From assembly GCA_965661945.1 (NCBI GenBank), contig CBFIFP010000001.1, positions 496,001 through 560,000 of the forward strand: DNA of 64,000 bases, in the 5' to 3' direction. Position 1 is the first letter of the stretch, and each line of letters starts with the position of its first letter. The notes under the pieces were generated by a model. It searched no databases, was not told the origin of the DNA, and was given only the letters and a program-made list of their open reading frames with translations. The position numbers and the translations under genes were made by a program. The stretch is from JAJRPT01 sp965661945 (GTDB lineage Bacteria; Bacteroidota; Ignavibacteria; Kapaibacteriales; UBA2268). Shown piece by piece: positions 59,898-64,000 of this stretch.

Positions 59898-61445
59898 TTA
59901 CATTTTTTTTAGAATAATTTTATGATTTAAGGCGTTTTCTAACATTTCTTTTCTTCTATTTCCACCCCAAACTTCTATATCTATATCATTATCTTCTACT
60001 TGTAACATACCAATCTGAATGCAATCTGTTTTTATCATTATGTTTAAGTTTTCAACAATTCCCAGTTGTCGCCTATCCATTCCTTCTACTAACCTAAGAA
60101 TCCCACCAAGTACCCATATCTTTTTTTTGTCATGTTCATTTAAATTGTTAAAATTATTATGCGAACTTTTTGGCAGTGACTTCCTATGATATCTTGCAAT
60201 ATTTGCAATAATTTCTGATTCATGAATAGTAAATCCAGGCATCTCTGTGTTCAAAATCAAGTAATATGAGTGTTTATGATGTTTATCATGAGAAATATAA
60301 AACCCACAATCATGTAAATAAGCACCTACCTCAAGCAATTCTCTTTCCACCTCACCAAAATTATGTAAAGATTTAAGCTCATCAAATAATTTTAAAGACA
60401 TTTTTGAAATATATTTTGAGTGGTTTAAATCAACTCCATATTTTTTAACAAGCATTAGTGTAGTATTCTTTCTTATCTTAGATATACTTGTAGAAATCTC
60501 TAAACTATTTAAAAGTTGATAATATTTAAAAAAAATACCCTCTCTTAAAGCATAACTAGAAAAAACAATCTCCTTAATATTTAAATACCTAATAAAATTC
60601 TCTACTATCAAAGCACCAGCTAAAATAATATCAGCCCTTTGGTCATCTAAGCCCTTAATTTTCTTAATAGATTCCGGATTCCTAGCTTTTTTAATTCTAT
60701 CAATAACTTTAAGGAGCATCTCGCTTGTTGCTTTAAGTCCATTTGAATTCTCTAACAAAACAACGCCAGACTTAACAGCAGCCATAGCAATAAGATTTTG
60801 CAAAGTCCCAGAAGTAGCAATTACATATTCAAAATCTCTTTTCTTTATCTTATCAAGAACAGGAGTCCACTCACCTTTAATATATTCCACACAATCATCA
60901 ATATCTTTTTTAGTTACTTTTTCCTTATCAAAATACTTCTTAGTAAGTCTTACAGTACCTATTTTTGTACTATTGCAATACTCATCTACTCCATTCAAAC
61001 CAATAATAGATTCAGTGCTTCCCCCACCAATATCAATCAAAAGTGTTTTCTTTTCAAAAACTGGTAAAGACCTAATTGCACCAGAGTAAATTAATCTTGC
61101 TTCCTCCCTTCCAGATATAACCTCAACTATTACTCCAGTTTCTTTATAAACTTTTTCTATAAACTCATTTCGATTTTCCGCCTCTCTTACAGCACTGGTC
61201 GCAATTGCTTTTACAATGGCTCCCTCGCTTTCTGCAATTTTAGAAAAATTACTTAATGTATTAACTCCCCTTTCAATAGCATCTTTGGTAATCTCTTTCA
61301 TATCCGATGGAGAATTCCCCAACCGAACCAATTCTTTTTCTCTTTGAATTATATTCAACATTCCCTTGGAGTCTATTGTTGCTATAATCATATGAAAAGA
61401 GTTTGTTCCAATATCAATAGCTGCTATCTTTTTTGTTTCTAACAT
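59898..61445 (-). CDS. ppx: Exopolyphosphatase/guanosine pentaphosphate phosphatase (Ppx/GppA) with HD domain
   Basis: 515-residue ASKHA-fold phosphatase that shortens polyphosphate and/or converts pppGpp to ppGpp. The N-terminal actin-like half shows AAIDIGTNSFHMIIATID (phosphate-1), AVREAENRNEFIEKV, EVISGREEARLIYSGAIRSL (containing the catalytic Glu) and LLIDIGGGSTESIIG (phosphate-2). The second half contains an HD-type domain with VGAYLHDCGFYISHDKHHKH and the later IANIARYHRKSLPK, as in the longer E. coli-like enzymes. Cytoplasmic. Ppx and GppA activities cannot be separated by sequence. It is downstream of the GH2-like gene by 55 bases and upstream of the giant T9SS gene, after a very T-rich 170-base gap. 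Confidence 0.9.
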   Translation of the reverse strand: MLETKKIAAIDIGTNSFHMIIATIDSKGMLNIIQREKELVRLGNSPSDMKEITKDAIERGVNTLSNFSKIAESEGAIVKAIATSAVREAENRNEFIEKVYKETGVIVEVISGREEARLIYSGAIRSLPVFEKKTLLIDIGGGSTESIIGLNGVDEYCNSTKIGTVRLTKKYFDKEKVTKKDIDDCVEYIKGEWTPVLDKIKKRDFEYVIATSGTLQNLIAMAAVKSGVVLLENSNGLKATSEMLLKVIDRIKKARNPESIKKIKGLDDQRADIILAGALIVENFIRYLNIKEIVFSSYALREGIFFKYYQLLNSLEISTSISKIRKNTTLMLVKKYGVDLNHSKYISKMSLKLFDELKSLHNFGEVERELLEVGAYLHDCGFYISHDKHHKHSYYLILNTEMPGFTIHESEIIANIARYHRKSLPKSSHNNFNNLNEHDKKKIWVLGGILRLVEGMDRRQLGIVENLNIMIKTDCIQIGMLQVEDNDIDIEVWGGNRRKEMLENALNHKIILKKM

Positions 61446-61500
61446 TATTCTCTTGTAATCTTTTTTAAAACTTTAAATAAAAACCTAAACTAACTGAAAA

Positions 61501-63990
61501 TTAAATATAAAACTTAGAAAAATAAATCAAATAATCAATAAATGAATTCTTTATTTGGTACAAAGTTAATGGAAGAAAAATAAGCACTATCACAATAATA
61601 CTAACAGTAGAATAAACTTTCCAACTTGAAATATCAAAAACCACTGATGAAGCTTTTATCATTCTAAAAAATGACCATACTAAAAGAATCAACAATAGGA
61701 TTATCATAGTTATTGCTATTCCTTCATTTAACATAAATAATTTTTGAGAAACAATTGCAAAAGGAAGAATTAAAATAACTGGAATAAATGACCAAACAGT
61801 AATTATAAAAGTATCCGAGAAGAAAATCTTACCACTTGCAACACTTGAAAATAATTTTAATACAGATGAAATCAAAAAGAAAATCAAAAATATAACTGAT
61901 GATATTATAAGCATAAACGGCTCAGGTTGCCAAATCATCTTATAAATATTTTTTTGAAAATCAATACTAGGTACTATCAATTTAATCAAATACTGCTCAG
62001 CTTCATAATTTCGGAAATGAAACAAAAAGTTTGACAAAAATATACCCAAAGTTATAGAAATCATTAAACTAAGTATTAAAGTCAAAGACGTTGAAATCAA
62101 CCTTTGGTCTCTAATATCAGCATAAAAATTAAATGGACTAACTATACTTCTCTTAAAATACTCCCTAAACCTCTTTATCCTATTTAATAAGAAAATAAAT
62201 AATAAAAGCAATGCCAAACCTAGAATAATAAAAGAAATAGAACTTTTTTCTGATTGACTACCAGCGTCTAAAATCGGTTCTTTTTCTTGGTTAAAAAGCG
62301 ATTGAGTTGTCTCATAACTAAGTCTGGTTTTTCTATTTCTTTCAACAAGACCAGTACTAGATAAAAATAAATCTTTATTATTAGTTCTTAAAGTCGGATT
62401 TTGAAGTAAATAATCATTAAATGAATTTATAATACAACCTGCTAGCTTTTTTCTTTCAGCAATATGAAAAAGATTTATAATTACATTTGCTTGATTCTGT
62501 ACTGACAGTAAATCCAGATAACCATTATGATTTTTTAACTGAATTGGTAAACCAAAATTTAAAATAACTGCATTTTGATTAGATAAATTATCATCAATAA
62601 TTTTAACTATTTTTTCATAATTAACAAAAGAATTATAAATAGACACAACACTCAAATCCTCTTTACCCAATAATTTTAAATTATTAATATTATAAGTCCT
62701 ATAAAACTTATTATCACCCTCAAACTTATAAATATTTTTTGGTTCAGAACTATATTCTATCTCAGAACCCAAACCCCAAGAAATTAAAGAAACACTAGTG
62801 CTGTAAGACGATTCTAATCTTCTACTTACATTCTCTAACCTAACTTTTAACTCATTAGTATTGTAAATTCTATTAGGCAACCTATACGCAGGCAAATCTA
62901 TTAAAGTTAAGATTCCATACTTATCACAAAGTTTAATCATATAAGGGTGTGGCGGCAAATATTTAAATCTCACTAAATTAGCACCAAGTTTCTTAATCAA
63001 ATTAATATCTTTTTCAAAATCACTTATTGAAAGAGTACCACCTTTTCCTTCAAAATCTTCAATATAATCCACACCTTTAATAAAAGTTCTTTTACCATTC
63101 AAATAAAGTTGCTTCTCTGAAAAAACCGCTTTTTTTATACCAATTGATTCAGTGTATGAATCTAAAAGTCTTTCACCAGAATAAATCTTAATCTCTAAAT
63201 CATATAAATTTGGATTATCCGTATCCCATAGTTTATAATTATTCAAAACAAATTTAAACTTTTGTTCAACAGATCTTTCGCTTTCTATCTTAAACTCTCT
63301 TATATTATAAGATTCAACCATATTATTATTATCTGACAGATTAACCTCTATTCTAATTGGCATATTTTCTTTATAAATTCCACTAGAATCATTTTTCTGA
63401 TTTAATATACCAGAATTAACTAAAAAACTACCTTCTATAGTCGCTTTATTTTCTTTAATTTTAGTTTTTAAATTAAATAAATTATTTAACCATACTTTTG
63501 AAGTTCCAATAAACAATACATCTCTAGTGATTGCAGTATAATACCTCATATTATCAATCCCCATAGTTTTACTAATCAAACTATGGTTTTCTAAAGGAAC
63601 TGTCTTCAATTTAATTTTTATATTTTCATCATCTATAAAGTTTTCAGGTATTTTTACATAAAATGGAGTCATTGCTCCAAGATATTTACCCACAAAATTC
63701 TCATTTACATAAACCTCTACATCACTATCAAATCCAGCAAAATAAATATGCCATAATCTACTTTTAGATAAATTTTTATCAATTTTAATTTCTTTAGTTA
63801 TACTAATCTCTTCATTTGAAGTCGAAGAAAACGGGACATATCTTCTTGATTGAGTATTTTCTTGTGTCCAATTACCCTTCAGATCAACAACAACTCTTTC
63901 CTTTGTTTTGTAAAGAGAGTTATAGTCCTCAGCTCCAAAAGGAAAAACATTACTAAATAAAATAAAAAATAAAATAATAAAGATTTTCAT
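61501..63990 (-). CDS. Glycoside hydrolase family 2-like protein fused to a polytopic membrane domain
   Basis: 829 residues from ATG 63990 (a TTG six bases upstream is less likely); signal peptide MKIFIILFFILFSNVFPFG. Residues about 35-170 are a GH2 sugar-binding jelly roll (WHIYFAGFDSDVEVYVNENF, VGKYLGAMTPFYV); about 180-300 an Ig-like domain; about 300-560 a GH2 TIM barrel (LYLNGKRTFIKGVDYIED, LIKKLGANLVRFKYLPPHPY, LCDKYGILTLIDLPAYRLP). The acid/base motif is WGLGSE (about residue 407; SLGNE normally), while the nucleophile strand reads VILNFG (about 474) where Glu-(Tyr/Phe)-Gly is expected, so activity is doubtful. Six transmembrane helices from about residue 590 form a Yip1-like C-terminal membrane domain. 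It heads the GH2-ppx unit and starts 10 bases from the window edge, so upstream genes are not visible. Confidence 0.75.
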   Translation of the reverse strand: MKIFIILFFILFSNVFPFGAEDYNSLYKTKERVVVDLKGNWTQENTQSRRYVPFSSTSNEEISITKEIKIDKNLSKSRLWHIYFAGFDSDVEVYVNENFVGKYLGAMTPFYVKIPENFIDDENIKIKLKTVPLENHSLISKTMGIDNMRYYTAITRDVLFIGTSKVWLNNLFNLKTKIKENKATIEGSFLVNSGILNQKNDSSGIYKENMPIRIEVNLSDNNNMVESYNIREFKIESERSVEQKFKFVLNNYKLWDTDNPNLYDLEIKIYSGERLLDSYTESIGIKKAVFSEKQLYLNGKRTFIKGVDYIEDFEGKGGTLSISDFEKDINLIKKLGANLVRFKYLPPHPYMIKLCDKYGILTLIDLPAYRLPNRIYNTNELKVRLENVSRRLESSYSTSVSLISWGLGSEIEYSSEPKNIYKFEGDNKFYRTYNINNLKLLGKEDLSVVSIYNSFVNYEKIVKIIDDNLSNQNAVILNFGLPIQLKNHNGYLDLLSVQNQANVIINLFHIAERKKLAGCIINSFNDYLLQNPTLRTNNKDLFLSSTGLVERNRKTRLSYETTQSLFNQEKEPILDAGSQSEKSSISFIILGLALLLLFIFLLNRIKRFREYFKRSIVSPFNFYADIRDQRLISTSLTLILSLMISITLGIFLSNFLFHFRNYEAEQYLIKLIVPSIDFQKNIYKMIWQPEPFMLIISSVIFLIFFLISSVLKLFSSVASGKIFFSDTFIITVWSFIPVILILPFAIVSQKLFMLNEGIAITMIILLLILLVWSFFRMIKASSVVFDISSWKVYSTVSIIVIVLIFLPLTLYQIKNSFIDYLIYFSKFYI

Positions 63991-64000
63991 AAACAATTCC

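Overview
The window is a stretch of strongly AT-rich chromosome from a bacterium of the Bacteroidota/FCB group. Several secreted proteins end in a type IX secretion (T9SS) C-terminal sorting domain. Protein families typical of that group are present (the DUF4292-like lipoprotein, the THUMP-like PG1098-type methyltransferase, the long Rho N-terminus, IgGFc-binding/HYDIN-like surface proteins), and a few promoters fit the Bacteroidota TTTG/TAnnTTTG pattern. The mixture (GH57, membrane Fe-S/CCG oxidoreductase, NuoF) would also suit a Kapabacteria/Ignavibacteria-like lineage; I cannot decide the class from sequence alone. No phage, transposase, CRISPR array or rRNA is seen. One tRNA-Arg(UCG) is present.

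Layout. 1-3.5 kb: 3' end of speA with a strong terminator, facing a minus-strand cluster of a Tat-type S66 peptidase, a Bcp peroxiredoxin and a DsbA/FrnE-like oxidoreductase. 3.7-6.7 kb: secreted Asp-box (sialidase-like) T9SS protein. 6.8-11.8 kb: O-antigen ligase/polymerase-like protein, biotin carrier subunit, AlkD DNA glycosylase, a small outer-membrane-type protein translationally coupled to a GH57 glycosidase. 11.9-13.1 kb: tRNA-Arg, a 530-base low-complexity gap with short direct repeats, and an orphan helical protein. 13.2-26.5 kb: large minus-strand envelope block: FlgD-like/T9SS-type protein, LptD, a LolB/DUF4292-type lipoprotein, then a very large modular T9SS protein and an OmpA-family protein, both interrupted. 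26.5-35 kb: GT4 glycosyltransferase, membrane Fe-S/CCG oxidoreductase, NadD, an isolated NuoF, a glutaryl-CoA-dehydrogenase-like acyl-CoA dehydrogenase, RsmB. 35-43 kb: vWA membrane protein, WG-repeat protein, SRPBCC protein, CxxC protein, a second RsmB/NOP-type methyltransferase, SppA. 43-52.8 kb (plus strand): GNAT-nitrilase fusion, TPR protein, phosphohexomutase, then three overlapping genes: a degenerate S41 protease-like protein, a four-Ig-domain secreted protein and a THUMP-like methyltransferase. 52.8-64 kb (minus): SmpB, Rho, a 1595-residue IgGFc-binding/HYDIN-like T9SS protein, Ppx/GppA, and a GH2-like protein fused to a six-helix membrane domain.

Main themes are envelope construction (LptD, lipoprotein, O-antigen, GT4, GH57, OmpA, SppA), T9SS surface display (no secretion machinery genes lie here, only cargo), and core RNA/translation functions (Rho, SmpB, RsmB-type enzymes). 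The most unusual points are: (i) three lesions in two adjacent envelope genes (19.8-26.5 kb), where adding one base to each frameshifted gene restores a continuous reading frame apart from one in-frame TAG; (ii) a GH2 fold that appears to have lost its nucleophile and is fused to a polytopic membrane domain; (iii) an S41-family protein that lacks the catalytic serine, coupled by overlap to a multi-Ig protein; (iv) a lone nuoF; and (v) two dispersed-repeat-like intergenic elements.
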